64,000 nucleotides of DNA from Jejuia pallidilutea (GTDB lineage: Bacteria; Bacteroidota; Bacteroidia; Flavobacteriales; Flavobacteriaceae), in assembly GCF_002973595.1 (NCBI RefSeq), contig NZ_PVEO01000001.1, positions 1 to 64,000 of the forward strand, written 5' to 3'. The translations under genes and the position numbers were made by a program. Below the pieces are notes generated by a model, which saw only the letters and a program-made list of their open reading frames with translations, made no database searches and had not been told where the DNA came from. Position 1 is the first letter of the stretch. Each line of letters begins with the position of its first letter. Positions 35,156-45,298 of the stretch are shown here, in pieces.

Positions 35156-35932
35156 ATGAAAGCTTTTAAATTATACAGTCTTTTAGCCATAATTATCCTT
35201 TTAGCGTCATGCAGCTCAAACGACAATGATGCCGTAAATTTTACAAACGCTACTTCTCAACAAGGTTGCCCAAATGTAGTAGGCCCCACAGCCGTTTATT
35301 GGGATTATGCCCATGGTATTCCTGCACCTTTTACAGCCATACCAATTATGCCAGAACCTAAAACAAGGTTTACACATTCAATGCCTAATTTAAATATGAG
35401 TTTTGATTTTCCACAGGGCTATACTGCTACCGAAATAGCAATACAAAACAGCACATTTGGTGTTGATTTAAGACGATCAGAAAACGACCCACAAAATAAA
35501 GTACTATGGCGTTATTACCCCATAACTCTATTTTCTGGAAGTGCAAATATAGATCAAGTAAGAGCCTTTGTTATAAACGATTTGATGACTAATGAATATG
35601 GTTTTAACGGTACACCAATTGTTGATTGTGCACCGCCAATACAAACTGTAGATTTTGGTGGAATTACAAGAACCTTTAGCTCTAGAGCAATAAGATTTGG
35701 CAACATTAGAGCAATTATTTGGGTAGCTCTTGTACCAATGCCTTTTGGAAGTTCGGTGGCTGTATCTATATCTGCTGGCCCTATTAATGAATTTGATAAT
35801 TTAGCAATGAACGTGTTTTTCCCAATAAGTTTTGAATTGTTGCTTCCAGATAGGGATGCACTTTCTGATAGAGATGGTGATGGTACACCCGATATTTTCG
35901 ATTCTCAACCAGATAACCCTAACGTAACATAA
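35156..35932 (+). CDS. lipoprotein with C-terminal calcium-type Asp repeat
   Basis: A 258-residue lipoprotein (LLASC, Cys19). The C-terminus DRDGDGTPDIFDSQPDNP is a thrombospondin type-3-like calcium-binding segment, commonly found near the end of secreted Bacteroidota proteins. The body, with 'WDYAHGIPAPF', is unfamiliar. It may be surface exposed. It is followed after ten bases by another lipoprotein gene, so the two are probably co-transcribed. Confidence 0.75.
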   Translation: MKAFKLYSLLAIIILLASCSSNDNDAVNFTNATSQQGCPNVVGPTAVYWDYAHGIPAPFTAIPIMPEPKTRFTHSMPNLNMSFDFPQGYTATEIAIQNSTFGVDLRRSENDPQNKVLWRYYPITLFSGSANIDQVRAFVINDLMTNEYGFNGTPIVDCAPPIQTVDFGGITRTFSSRAIRFGNIRAIIWVALVPMPFGSSVAVSISAGPINEFDNLAMNVFFPISFELLLPDRDALSDRDGDGTPDIFDSQPDNPNVT

Positions 35933-35942
35933 ACATACAGCC

Positions 35943-36386
35943 ATGAAAAAAACATCACACATAATTTGGGTTATAATTGCCTTAGTAATACTATTTAATT
36001 GTAGTAAAAAAAATGACGACCAACTAGACATGGAAAATAATTGTCCTGCCATTAACATAAGTACACCTGATATTTTAGGAGATTGGATATTTACTGGTAC
36101 AGAACGAAACGGACAGTTAATAATTGAAGGTTGCGACGAAAGAACAAAATTAACCGTAACAAACACACAATTTATTTGGGACAACTATTCAGGCACCAGC
36201 TGTGGCATTCTTACAGTAATTCCAACATGTTACAGTATTGAAAATGATACCGTTTACTACTTTGATGATTTAGGTGAAAAAACCGGATTTTATCAAACAA
36301 TTAAAGTGCTGAATAACAAAACTTTAATTCTAGAAAACCCAAGTTCATCTAATATTATTGCAACAGAAAATTATGAACGATTATAA
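35943..36386 (+). CDS. lipocalin-like lipoprotein
   Basis: A 147-residue lipoprotein with lipobox LFNC (Cys20). The mature part starts with ILGDWIFTGTER and continues with alternating beta strands and a closing 'NKTLILENPSS' strand, as in the lipocalin-like DUF4923/PF13648-type domains of Bacteroidota. Two Cys pairs (CDERT, SCG, TCY) could form disulfides. It follows the preceding gene by ten bases. Ligand unknown. Confidence 0.72.
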   Translation: MKKTSHIIWVIIALVILFNCSKKNDDQLDMENNCPAINISTPDILGDWIFTGTERNGQLIIEGCDERTKLTVTNTQFIWDNYSGTSCGILTVIPTCYSIENDTVYYFDDLGEKTGFYQTIKVLNNKTLILENPSSSNIIATENYERL

Positions 36387-36445
36387 AAAAACTTAAACCG
36401 CATAATTTCTAAACAACCTAATTATTAACCATTTGTAGTTTAGTA

Positions 36446-36476
36446 TTTGAAGAAAAACGAAATAATTGTATATTTC
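36446..36476 (+). promoter_or_regulatory. possible promoter of the sigma/CHAT operon
   Basis: TTTG (36446-36449), a 19-base spacer and TATATTTC (36469-36476), which differs from TAnnTTTG only at the last base, lie 17 bases before the ATG of the sigma-factor gene. Confidence 0.45.
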
Positions 36477-36492
36477 CTATAGCTATTAATTC

Positions 36493-37062
36493 ATGGGGAA
36501 AACAATACACTTATTAAGTCAGTCGCAACTGGTTGAAGCTATAAAGTCTAACAACACTAAAGTTTTAAAACAACTTTATACCTCAAATTATCCTAAAGTT
36601 GAAGCTTTAGTTTTAAAAAACAGTGGGTCTGTTGCACATGCAAAAGATATATATCAAGAAGCATTTATAACCGTTTGGACACATGTAAAACAAAATAAGT
36701 TTACACCCCAAAATGATAGCGCCTTACAAGGTTATTTATACAGTATTTCTAAAAATAAATGGACGGACGTATTAAGGTCTAAATCGTTTAAAGATGTAAA
36801 ACCGCTAAATAACGATACACTAGGAGGAATGAAAGAAGATGAAGCATATAGTGAACCAGAGGATAAAAAATTAAAATTAACCATGGAAGCCTTTAAAAAA
36901 TTAGGGCAACCCTGTAAGCAATTATTAAAAACCTTTTATTTCGAAAAAAAATCTTTGAAAGAAATTTCAAAAGCGTTAAACATAGAAGAAAATACAGCAC
37001 GAAACAAAAAATACAGATGTATGCAAAAACTAAGAGCTGTAGTATTAGCCTCAAAACCTTAG
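36493..37062 (+). CDS. ECF-type sigma-70 family sigma factor
   Basis: A 189-residue sigma factor with region 2 at residues about 20-88 (SVAHAKDIYQEAFITVW, then a QGYLYSISKNKWTDVLR segment) and region 4 at about 130-185 with the helix-turn-helix KSLKEISKALNIEENTARNKKYR. There is no region 1 or 3. It is read in the same direction as the membrane TPR gene (TTG start three bases after its stop) and the CHAT gene. The arrangement suggests that the membrane protein holds this sigma factor and that the operon may autoregulate, which is inferred. Confidence 0.93.
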   Translation: MGKTIHLLSQSQLVEAIKSNNTKVLKQLYTSNYPKVEALVLKNSGSVAHAKDIYQEAFITVWTHVKQNKFTPQNDSALQGYLYSISKNKWTDVLRSKSFKDVKPLNNDTLGGMKEDEAYSEPEDKKLKLTMEAFKKLGQPCKQLLKTFYFEKKSLKEISKALNIEENTARNKKYRCMQKLRAVVLASKP

Positions 37063-37065
37063 AAA

Positions 37066-37806
37066 TTGAAAGATAGCAACAACATATCAGAAGAGTTATT
37101 AGAAACCATTGAACGTTATCTCAACGGCACTTTAAACACTCAAGAACTAAAAGATTTTAATAGACTTTTAGACATTGACGACGATTTTAAAGCCCAAGTA
37201 GAAGATGTGCGCACCATGCTTTTTGGTATAGAAACGCAATCTTTAAAAGAACAGCTAAACGAATTCCACAAAGATGTTCCAAAACAGATAAAAACAGAGC
37301 CTTCGCCAAAACAAAAGGTGCGTTATTTAAGGTATAGTAGAATTGCTGCGGCGGCGGCCATAATTATAGCTGTAGGTAGTATTTGGTTTTTTAGTACACC
37401 AAAAAACGAAAAACTATATGCTAATTATTTTAAACCAGACCCCGGACTGCCAACCACCATGGGCAATACAGCTAATTTTATTTTTTATGATGCCATGGTA
37501 AACTACAAATATGGCGATTATGATATTGCCATTTCGAAATGGGAAACACTAGCCGAACAAAAACCTGAGAACGATACCTTAAATTATTTTTTAGGTGTTG
37601 CGCATTTAGCTATAAGAAAAGAAGCAGAGGCAATACCGTTTTTAGAACGCACCATACAAACAAAAAAAGATTTTGCGTTAATAGACGATGCATATTATTA
37701 CTTGGGTTTAGCCTATTTAAAAGAAGGTAATTTAGAGCTTGCGAAAAAAAATTTAAACATTAGCAATAAAGACTTGGGTAAAGAGCTACTCTCTAAATTA
37801 AAATAA
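37066..37806 (+). CDS. membrane protein with TPR domain, candidate anti-sigma factor
   Basis: A 246-residue protein with an N-terminal cytoplasmic part (residues 1-88, starting with LLETIERYLNGTLNTQELKDF, the opening typical of Bacteroidota anti-sigma-like proteins), one membrane helix (IAAAAAIIIAVGSIWFF, residues about 92-108) and a periplasmic TPR part (residues about 130-240, e.g. YGDYDIAISKWETLAEQKPEN). The only nearby start is TTG 37066, three bases after the sigma gene stop, so translation is probably coupled. The topology, cytoplasmic sigma-binding part plus periplasmic sensor, is inferred from the order of segments. Confidence 0.8.
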   Translation: MKDSNNISEELLETIERYLNGTLNTQELKDFNRLLDIDDDFKAQVEDVRTMLFGIETQSLKEQLNEFHKDVPKQIKTEPSPKQKVRYLRYSRIAAAAAIIIAVGSIWFFSTPKNEKLYANYFKPDPGLPTTMGNTANFIFYDAMVNYKYGDYDIAISKWETLAEQKPENDTLNYFLGVAHLAIRKEAEAIPFLERTIQTKKDFALIDDAYYYLGLAYLKEGNLELAKKNLNISNKDLGKELLSKLK

Positions 37807-37821
37807 TAAATACTACAACAC

Positions 37822-40800
37822 ATGCCTAACGTGCCAAAAAATTATAGGTTAATTATAATCGCTCTTATATTTTGTGTGAACAATTTACTGGCACAAAGCA
37901 ATATTCATCCCAATATTAAAACAATTAATACACTAATTAAACAAGATGCCCTTCAAGAAGCTAACGCACTTATAAAATCTGACATAGAAAAATTAAAAGA
38001 AACTAAAAAATGTAGCGTACTAGTGCACTATATTTTCCCTCTAGGCAAAATTCATATTCTAAACAATGCTTTTAACGAAGCTGCGCAAAAAGGCAAGCTA
38101 TTAGTAGATTTTATTGAGAGCAACACTTTGGATGCAGAAACGCTATACCTAGCAAACATAGAATATTCAAAACTATGTTTAGATATTGGCGAACTACCCA
38201 AAGCGTACAAGCATGCTAATAAAGCAAAAGCCTATGCACAACAAACTAAAAATACATTATACCTAATAGAGAGTGCTTATTATTTGGCCGATTATGCTAT
38301 GAAATTGGGACAAATAGATGTTCTAGAAAAACATGTAAGAAGTGCAGATAGTATATTACGTAAAAATCCTAATTCAGAATTCAAAATAACAGCTAGAGTT
38401 TATAATTTATTTGGGGCACTTATGTACTTTACATCAAAACAAGACAGTGCATTTTATTACTTTAACAAAGCATTAAAACACATACCTAAGCTAGAGCAGA
38501 ATGAAGAAAATAGTTTGTATTTACCCGCTGCAATAAAGGGCAATATGTCTGTTATAAAATTAAATCAAGGCCAACCTTCAGAAGCTAAACCCCTTATTCA
38601 ATCTTCAATCCAATTGTCTAAAGCATTTCTTGATAAAACTCAACATCACCCCTTAGAAAACCGAGTAAAAAGAAACCTTACCATTGCATACAACAACCTT
38701 AATGGGCTTTACTTCGATTTAGGTGATTTTGAAAAATCAGACTTTATTACCAAACTAGCTCTTGATTATACAAAAAGTAACTTTCCAGAAAATTCTCAAG
38801 AATATTTTATGGCTGCTTTAACTCATGCCGAAGTAAAAACCCAAAAAAGAGAATTTAAAACAGCTTTAAAGTATTTAGATATTGCCAACAAAACTTTAGC
38901 GAAAATACCTGGTGATAATTTTCAGCTTAAAGCATTTTTATACAATGAGTATGCTAATGTTTATTACATGATGGAAGCTTTTAAAGAAGCACTAGAATTT
39001 AGGGAGTTAAGCAACCTTAATTATAAAAAATCCAACCCAAACGCTTTCGATCCAAATAAGCTTTATAACACTATGAATTTGGCTATCGCCTACTCTGAAA
39101 TAGGCGAAAAAGATAAAGCCATTAAAACAGCTAAAAGCACTTACAATTACTTTTATAAAGCTAAAGGCGAAAACGATTATTTTACAAATGCGCTAATGCT
39201 AACACTCGCCAAAGTATATTATAATTTAGGGATGTATAATGAGAGTGAAATATGGAGCGAAAAAAGTATAAAGCTTTATAACGAAAAGGCTTCAAAAGAA
39301 ACTGTAGATAGGCTGTATTTTGAAGAAGATAAGGCAGAAATTTATATTTTAAATGCTCAATCTAAATACCAAAGAGCACAAAAAAAGGATAGCTTGTTTT
39401 TAAAACAACTTTTACCTCTAATAAACAATGCCATTAAAGCACTTGAGGAGAAAAAAATTACAATTACTGCTTTTAATGATATAAATGCCCTAATAGAAAA
39501 CAACACTAAGGTTTTTAATTTTGCTAAAAAAATAAATCTAGAATTATACCATATCACTAACAATACTAGCTATTTAGAAAAAACTATTAGCTTGCATGAA
39601 TCTGCCTTGTACAATAGAATAAGGGCTAGGTTAAATACAAATCCTAATATCTCATTCTCTGGTATTCCCAGTCATATTTCAAAAAGAGAAAAAGAAATAA
39701 AGCAAACATTAACCACAAAAAAAGAAAATCTTGATGCACTTGTAACAAACACCAATATATGGCATACATTTTTAGACACCTTAAAAACGCATTACCCAAA
39801 ATATTATAAAATGCGCTATGCAACCATAGAAAAGCCTTTCGCTGATATTTATAAGCACTTACCTAAAAATACTACGGTAATACGGTATTTGTTTATTGAA
39901 AACAACCTGTACGGTTTTGTACTTTCTTCTGATAGAAAAAAAACCATTACTAAATTAAAAACCAATAATCTAGATGCTTACATAACACAAGTATCAAATA
40001 ACGACAATAATGTTAAGGCTACAAGTAAAAGTCTTTTTGCTTTATACCAACAGTTATGGAAACCTTTAGAAAATAACATAACTACTGAAAAAATTATAAT
40101 AATTCCAGACCGTGGCTTATTTAATCTTAGCATTGAAAGTATTACGCCTAAACCGATAACTACATTTGATGAATTATCTACAAACAGCCTATTATCAAAA
40201 CACATTATTTCTTACAATTACAGTTTATTGCTTCTTGCAAAAGACCAAAAAACAATAGGCTACAATAAAGATTTTGTAGCTTTTGCCCCAGAGTTTAATG
40301 CAGACATGAAACAGCATTACAGCATTACTATAACCGATTCCCTTTCTATTGATAAAACCTATTTAAACCTATTACCACAGCCGTTTAGTGTAGATTTGGT
40401 TAAAGAATATTCAAGAGTTTTTAATGGTGATCATTTTATTAATGAAAATGCATCAAAAACAATATTTAAAAACGAAGCTAACGAACATAAAATAATACAT
40501 ATAGGCACCCACGCCGAATCTAACAATATAACTCCAGAATTATCCCGTTTAATTTTTGCTAAAACCAATGAGAATGAAGACAATTCGTTATACACTTACG
40601 AGATTTATAACGAGAGTTTAAATTCTAACTTAGCTATTTTAACAGCTTGCGAAACAGGAAAACCCACTTACCAGTCTGGAGAAGGCATGATTTCTCTTGC
40701 CCATGCGTTTAATTATGCCGGTAGCGAAAGTATTTTAACAAGCCTCTGGGAAATTGATGAAAAATCGAGTTCAGAAATCATTAAATTCTTTTATCAAAAC

Positions 40801-41028
40801 ATAAAAAAAGGATTACCAAAAGACAAAGCACTACAACAAGCAAAGCTAAGTTATATTAATAAAGCCAACGGTAGAACTCTCCACCCTCAATATTGGGCTG
40901 GATTAGTTCTTATTGGAGATACCACTCCTATACACTTAAAATCTTCAATGGACATGGCATGGTTCTTTATAATTGGCATGCTAATTATTATTGCAGCTTA
41001 TTTTATTTTAAAAAAACGAAACACATAA
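37822..41028 (+). CDS. CHAT-domain protease with TPR repeats, membrane anchored
   Basis: A 1068-residue protein with a signal peptide (residues 1-24, NNLLAQS), tetratricopeptide-type helical repeats (about 50-560), a linker and a C-terminal CHAT domain (about 690-1035). The caspase-like dyad is intact: His897 in HIGTHAE and Cys943 in LTACETG, 46 residues apart. A single membrane helix (about 1045-1061) and a KKRNT tail end the protein, which places the protease domain in the periplasm. It is the last gene of an operon with an ECF sigma factor and an anti-sigma-like TPR protein, 15 bases downstream of the latter. The substrate is unknown. TPR-CHAT proteases elsewhere cleave defence or stress effectors. 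Confidence 0.93.
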   Translation: MPNVPKNYRLIIIALIFCVNNLLAQSNIHPNIKTINTLIKQDALQEANALIKSDIEKLKETKKCSVLVHYIFPLGKIHILNNAFNEAAQKGKLLVDFIESNTLDAETLYLANIEYSKLCLDIGELPKAYKHANKAKAYAQQTKNTLYLIESAYYLADYAMKLGQIDVLEKHVRSADSILRKNPNSEFKITARVYNLFGALMYFTSKQDSAFYYFNKALKHIPKLEQNEENSLYLPAAIKGNMSVIKLNQGQPSEAKPLIQSSIQLSKAFLDKTQHHPLENRVKRNLTIAYNNLNGLYFDLGDFEKSDFITKLALDYTKSNFPENSQEYFMAALTHAEVKTQKREFKTALKYLDIANKTLAKIPGDNFQLKAFLYNEYANVYYMMEAFKEALEFRELSNLNYKKSNPNAFDPNKLYNTMNLAIAYSEIGEKDKAIKTAKSTYNYFYKAKGENDYFTNALMLTLAKVYYNLGMYNESEIWSEKSIKLYNEKASKETVDRLYFEEDKAEIYILNAQSKYQRAQKKDSLFLKQLLPLINNAIKALEEKKITITAFNDINALIENNTKVFNFAKKINLELYHITNNTSYLEKTISLHESALYNRIRARLNTNPNISFSGIPSHISKREKEIKQTLTTKKENLDALVTNTNIWHTFLDTLKTHYPKYYKMRYATIEKPFADIYKHLPKNTTVIRYLFIENNLYGFVLSSDRKKTITKLKTNNLDAYITQVSNNDNNVKATSKSLFALYQQLWKPLENNITTEKIIIIPDRGLFNLSIESITPKPITTFDELSTNSLLSKHIISYNYSLLLLAKDQKTIGYNKDFVAFAPEFNADMKQHYSITITDSLSIDKTYLNLLPQPFSVDLVKEYSRVFNGDHFINENASKTIFKNEANEHKIIHIGTHAESNNITPELSRLIFAKTNENEDNSLYTYEIYNESLNSNLAILTACETGKPTYQSGEGMISLAHAFNYAGSESILTSLWEIDEKSSSEIIKFFYQNIKKGLPKDKALQQAKLSYINKANGRTLHPQYWAGLVLIGDTTPIHLKSSMDMAWFFIIGMLIIIAAYFILKKRNT

Positions 41029-41032
41029 AACA

Positions 41033-41902
41033 CTACTTAAAGCTAACAAATTTAGAGTTGTAAAAGGTATAGTTTGATACTGGAATAACAGCATCTTTTT
41101 CTAAATGATACCATGGCGATTGTGTAGTATCTTCTAAATTTTTTACTAAATGCACACTTTGTGCTGGTGTGTTTCCTTGAAAGAGCAAATATATTTTATC
41201 GCCACTTGCATTTATGGCTTCGTCACAAATCATTACAATATGTCCCGGAGCCCCACCTTTTATTAACATATCGCCAATTTTTAAATCTTTTGAATTATTA
41301 ATTTTTGGAAGTTCGTTGTAAAGAGATAAAGTACCAGAATACATGTAAATTATATTCAAGTATTTATAAAAGTTGTCTTTTGAATGGTTTTTATAAGCTG
41401 TTTTGTGAAACGAAACACTATTGTCTTTAATTTTTGGTCTGTATCCTTCAGCATATTTTTCCCAAGAAAAATAGTGACCACTTGTAAAATTGAAACCTAT
41501 TTCGCCCTTCCTATTATTGTCCCATAAATACTCACTTCGTATTCTAATTAAGGCATCGGCGCATTGTTGTAATCCGTTTTTAGGCACAGGAATATCTAAA
41601 ACACCAATATGTCCCCGTTGCCAAAAATATTCGGTATCATCATAATTTATGATTTTTGTTCCAAATGGTTTTAGCTTATAATTTCTAAGATACGCTTGAA
41701 AGGAACCAGCAGTATAAGGTACACGTTTGTAACCTTTAGGAGCATTTACCCTGTTTTTAATGGTAAGACCATCTTTATTAATATAACTAGCGGTATACGC
41801 TGTGGGAATTAATGTAGATTTAGCGTACTCAATAGGTTTAAATTGATAAAATAATATAGCTGTAATAAAAGCTATACCTACAAAAACTAAAAGTTTTTTC
41901 AT
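41033..41902 (-). CDS. DUF4846-family protein
   Basis: A 289-residue protein with an N-terminal membrane anchor or signal (residues 3-19). Conserved features are KGYKRVPYTAGSFQAYLRNYKLKPFG, the block QQCADALIRIRSEYLW, and FNFTSGHYFSWEKYAEG. The later GDMLIKGGAPGHIVMICD contains Gly-His and Asp positions as in papain-like amidase folds, though I do not claim activity. It is the first minus-strand gene after the CHAT operon, meeting it end to end with a four-base gap. Function unknown. Confidence 0.8.
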   Translation of the reverse strand: MKKLLVFVGIAFITAILFYQFKPIEYAKSTLIPTAYTASYINKDGLTIKNRVNAPKGYKRVPYTAGSFQAYLRNYKLKPFGTKIINYDDTEYFWQRGHIGVLDIPVPKNGLQQCADALIRIRSEYLWDNNRKGEIGFNFTSGHYFSWEKYAEGYRPKIKDNSVSFHKTAYKNHSKDNFYKYLNIIYMYSGTLSLYNELPKINNSKDLKIGDMLIKGGAPGHIVMICDEAINASGDKIYLLFQGNTPAQSVHLVKNLEDTTQSPWYHLEKDAVIPVSNYTFYNSKFVSFK

Positions 41903-42011
41903 AGTCTACAAACGCTACCATTAGTAACTTCGTATTTCTTAAGCTAAAATTTAAGATTAATTTTACCTATAAAAACGAAATTTTTAGTAATTTGAAGTAA
42001 AAAATTAGGAT

Positions 42012-42461
42012 ATGAAAACTTCAAAACGTTTAGAATTGGCTATTAGTAAGCTATACACAGCATTTCACAATAATACACTAAACCCAGAATGCTGCCAACA
42101 ATGTGCAGTTGGGAATATTCTAGATAATACTGATAGCTGGAAGCATTTATCAGACGCACACGGCTCACTAAAACTAAATTATATTGGAAAAGTACACCAA
42201 AGCTTAGGGCGACAATTTAATGGCTATTCGCCTTTAGAACTTTTAAAAATCGAGCATATTTTTTTAACCGCATGTGGTTTTCAGTTGCCATTACACTATA
42301 ATAACAGCAAACCAGAGCACCCCACCAACAAAGATGTTTTATTTAACGGGCTTTCTGCTGTAATTGCTTATTTGTGTGAATTAGATGGGGTTGAAAATGT
42401 TATGGACTATACTAAGTTATTTAAGGGTAATACTAAGAAAACGATACAAACCTTGGTATAA
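42012..42461 (+). CDS. cysteine-rich small conserved protein near nqr genes
   Basis: A 149-residue protein with no signal peptide. Its Cys motif near residue 27, ECCQQCAVGN, and the block KHLSDAHGSLKLNYIGKVHQSLGR are conserved. Such proteins are sometimes annotated in flavobacteria as 'Na(+)-translocating NADH-quinone reductase subunit F', with no sequence basis for that name. The Cys cluster could bind a metal or a cluster. It converges on the nqr operon through a bidirectional terminator. Confidence 0.65.
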   Translation: MKTSKRLELAISKLYTAFHNNTLNPECCQQCAVGNILDNTDSWKHLSDAHGSLKLNYIGKVHQSLGRQFNGYSPLELLKIEHIFLTACGFQLPLHYNNSKPEHPTNKDVLFNGLSAVIAYLCELDGVENVMDYTKLFKGNTKKTIQTLV

Positions 42462-42481
42462 TTCTTTATAAAATACTTTAT

Positions 42482-42517
42482 AAAAAAAACCAACTCCTAA
42501 TTGAGTTGGTTTTTTTA
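42482..42517. terminator. bidirectional terminator before nqrF
   Basis: ACCAACTC (42489-42496), a 6-base loop and GAGTTGGT (42503-42510) are flanked by seven A on the left and six or more T on the right. It ends both the 42012 gene and the nqr operon, which stops at 42543. Confidence 0.9.
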
Positions 42518-42542
42518 TGTTTTATTAAATGACGATTATGGA

Positions 42543-43862
42543 TTAACCTCCAAAGTCATCAAAACGTATATGTTCATCAGGGATACCAAAATCCTCTCCC
42601 ATTTTTTGAACCGCTTTGTTCATTAATGGAGGCCCACAGAAGTATAGTTCAATATCTTCAGGAGCTTCATGGTGATTCAAATAATTATCAATCACACAGT
42701 TATGAATAAACCCAACAAAACCATCACCTTCTTCGTCATTAATATCTTTTTTAACCTTCCAATTATCTTCTTCTAAAGGCTCAGAGAGTGCCATGTAGAA
42801 TTTAAAATTAGGAAAGTCCTTTTCTAAAGATTTAAAGTGATCTATATAGAATAGTTCTCTTTTAGAACGACCACCGTACCAATAGGTTACTTTTCTTCCA
42901 GTTTTTACTGTTTTAAACAAGTGGTATAAATGCGAGCGCATTGGTGCCATACCTGCACCGCCACCAACGTATAACATTTCACTTTCAGACTCATTGATGA
43001 AGAATTCACCATAAGGCCCAGAAATAGTAACTTTGTCTCCTGGCTTTTGCGCGAATATGTAAGATGATGCCACTCCTGGATTTACATCCATCCAACCATT
43101 TTTAGAACGATCCCATGGTGGAGTTGCAATACGAACATTTAACATAATTTCCCGTCCTTCAGCTGGGTAAGAAGCCATAGAATAAGCTCTCTCAACTGTT
43201 TCTGTATTTTTCATTACTAATGGCCAAAGACCAAACTTATCCCACTCTGCTTGAAACTTGTCTGGTGTTTCGTGTTCTTCGGGATGCGCTGTAATATCAA
43301 TATCAGAATATTTAATTTCGCATGGAGGAATTTCAATTTGAATATATCCACCAGCTTTGTACCCCATATCCTCAGGAATTTCAACTACAAACTCTTTAAT
43401 AAATGATGCTACGTTATAGTTACGCACAACGGTAGCTTCCCATTTTTTAATACCAAACACCTCTTCTGGAATGGTAATGTTCATGTCTTGCTTTACTTTA
43501 ACTTGGCAAGCTAAACGTGCACCTTCTTGTAGCTCTTTTCTAGAAAAATGTGGTGTTTCTGTAGGCAATGCCTCTCCACCACCTTCTAATACATGGCACT
43601 CGCATTGAATACATGTACCGCCACCACCACAAGCCGATGGCAAAAATATTTTATTTGATCCAAGCGTAGATAATAAAGTACCACCTGATGCTACCTCGAT
43701 TTCTTTCTCACCATTAATCGTAATTTTTACAGGACCTGATGGTGATAATTTTTGTTTTACTACCAATAGTAAAGCGACTAACAACAATGTAATAACTAAA
43801 AAAGCTGAAACTGTTGCTACTATTGTTCCTACTGTACCGGCTGCTAATATCATATTACTCAT
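42543..43862 (-). CDS. nqrF: Na+-translocating NADH:quinone reductase subunit F
   Basis: The NADH-oxidising entry subunit, 439 residues. It has an N-terminal membrane helix (residues 8-33), a 2Fe-2S ferredoxin domain with the Cys pattern [14 protein letters not shown] (residues about 77-90) and a distal Cys in RLACQ, then an FAD domain with RAYSMASYP and an NADH domain with [13 protein letters not shown]. The start overlaps the nqrE stop by 8 bases (ATGAGTAA), so translation is coupled. Complete and normal. Confidence 0.97.
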   Translation of the reverse strand: MSNMILAAGTVGTIVATVSAFLVITLLLVALLLVVKQKLSPSGPVKITINGEKEIEVASGGTLLSTLGSNKIFLPSACGGGGTCIQCECHVLEGGGEALPTETPHFSRKELQEGARLACQVKVKQDMNITIPEEVFGIKKWEATVVRNYNVASFIKEFVVEIPEDMGYKAGGYIQIEIPPCEIKYSDIDITAHPEEHETPDKFQAEWDKFGLWPLVMKNTETVERAYSMASYPAEGREIMLNVRIATPPWDRSKNGWMDVNPGVASSYIFAQKPGDKVTISGPYGEFFINESESEMLYVGGGAGMAPMRSHLYHLFKTVKTGRKVTYWYGGRSKRELFYIDHFKSLEKDFPNFKFYMALSEPLEEDNWKVKKDINDEEGDGFVGFIHNCVIDNYLNHHEAPEDIELYFCGPPLMNKAVQKMGEDFGIPDEHIRFDDFGG

Positions 43863-44574
43863 TTAATTTTATGTTGTTAGCTACTTTATCTTTATTAGAA
43901 TCCTCAACAGACTCTTGTACTTTTGCAGTTTTCTCTTCTTTTGGAGCCTCTTCGTCTCCTCCAGTTAGCATACCTCCAAAACTCATAAAACCTATGGCCA
44001 TTAAGCCTGTAATAATAAACGTAATACCTAATCCTCTTAAGGCTGGTGGTACATTTGAATATCTAATTTTTTCGCGAATTGCAGCTATGGCTAAAATGGC
44101 TAAAAACCATCCAATACCCGAAGCTACACCGTAATTAAATGCCAAACCAAACGTTTGTATCTCACGCGATTGCATAAATAAAGATCCTCCTAAAATTGCA
44201 CAGTTTACAGCAATTAGTGGCAAGAAAATACCAAGTGAGTTATACAAAGATGGTGAAAACTTTTCAACCACTATTTCTACCAATTGTACCATTGTTGCAA
44301 TAGTTGCAATAAACATGATAAATGATAAGAAACTTAAATCGTAATCTGCATACTCTGCACCTAGCCACGATAATGCTCCTGGTTGTAATAAATATTGGTC
44401 TAACAACCAGTTTAAAGGCACTGTAATAGCCAATACAAAAATTACCGCAGCTCCTAAACCAACCGCTGTACTTACTTTTTTAGATACCGCAAGGTAAGAG
44501 CACATTCCTAAGAACGTTGCAAATACCATGTTATCTATAAATATCGATTTAAAAAATAATTCTACGTGTTCCAT
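43855..44574 (-). CDS. nqrE: Na+-translocating NADH:quinone reductase subunit E
   Basis: An integral membrane subunit (239 residues) with about six hydrophobic helices that, with NqrD, encloses an iron centre between the two subunits; the Cys in [13 protein letters not shown] and in [12 protein letters not shown] are the conserved positions. The C-terminal tail after residue 210 is polar and longer than in Vibrio. It overlaps nqrF by eight bases and is preceded by 72 bases of spacer after nqrD. Confidence 0.96.
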   Translation of the reverse strand: MEHVELFFKSIFIDNMVFATFLGMCSYLAVSKKVSTAVGLGAAVIFVLAITVPLNWLLDQYLLQPGALSWLGAEYADYDLSFLSFIMFIATIATMVQLVEIVVEKFSPSLYNSLGIFLPLIAVNCAILGGSLFMQSREIQTFGLAFNYGVASGIGWFLAILAIAAIREKIRYSNVPPALRGLGITFIITGLMAIGFMSFGGMLTGGDEEAPKEEKTAKVQESVEDSNKDKVANNIKLNE

Positions 44575-44646
44575 TTTTTTAAGTTTTCAGCCTCAGTCAC
44601 AATTCACAGCTAAGTACTGCTAGTTGTTACATAAACTGTATACTGA

Positions 44647-45297
44647 TTAGTCTTCTATTAATGCTTTATTTTTAGTACGTTGTACCCAAATAATAATACC
44701 CACAACAATTAGTGCCATTGGCGATAGTAACATAAAACCATTGTTCTCGTAACCTATAGCATACAATCCTGTTTTTTCAATTGGATCTCCTAAAACTTTA
44801 AATCCTAGTAATGTGCCAGAACCTAATAATTCTCTAAAGAAACCAACAATAATTAGGATGGCTCCATAACCTGCTGCATTACCTATACCGTCTAGAAAAG
44901 AACGCCAAGGACCGTTTCCTAAAGCAAAGGCCTCGAAACGTCCCATGATAATACAGTTTGTAATAATTAATCCGACGAATACTGAAAGTGTTTTACTCAA
45001 CTCGTAAGCAAATGCCTTTAAAACTTGATCTACAATAATTACCAGAGCAGCTACTACCACTAACTGAACAATAATTCTTATTTTAGAAGGAATAATATTT
45101 CTCATTAAGGAAATAACTACGTTTCCTACACCTAAAACAAACAGTACAGATATAGACATAACTATTGATGCCTTTAATTCTGCAGTAATTGCCAAAGCTG
45201 AACAAATACCTAATACTTGGATAGTAATTGGGTTATTATCCGCTAAAGGGTCTGTGATTAACTTTGTGTCTTTTTTTGATAAAAGTCCCATAATCAA
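44647..45297 (-). CDS. nqrD: Na+-translocating NADH:quinone reductase subunit D
   Basis: A 216-residue membrane subunit paired with NqrE. It has six predicted helices and the conserved Cys in QVLGICSALAIT and ITNCIIMGRFEAFA that bind the intramembrane iron centre with NqrE. Its start and the nqrC stop are almost contiguous (one base apart), so the two are translated together. No irregularity is visible. Confidence 0.96.
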   Translation of the reverse strand: MIMGLLSKKDTKLITDPLADNNPITIQVLGICSALAITAELKASIVMSISVLFVLGVGNVVISLMRNIIPSKIRIIVQLVVVAALVIIVDQVLKAFAYELSKTLSVFVGLIITNCIIMGRFEAFALGNGPWRSFLDGIGNAAGYGAILIIVGFFRELLGSGTLLGFKVLGDPIEKTGLYAIGYENNGFMLLSPMALIVVGIIIWVQRTKNKALIED

Positions 45298-45298
45298 T

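Noticed and set aside
40000-41028. CHAT domain as part of a CRISPR-linked protease
   Set aside because: No Cas gene or CRISPR repeat is in the window; the local partners are a sigma factor and a membrane TPR protein.
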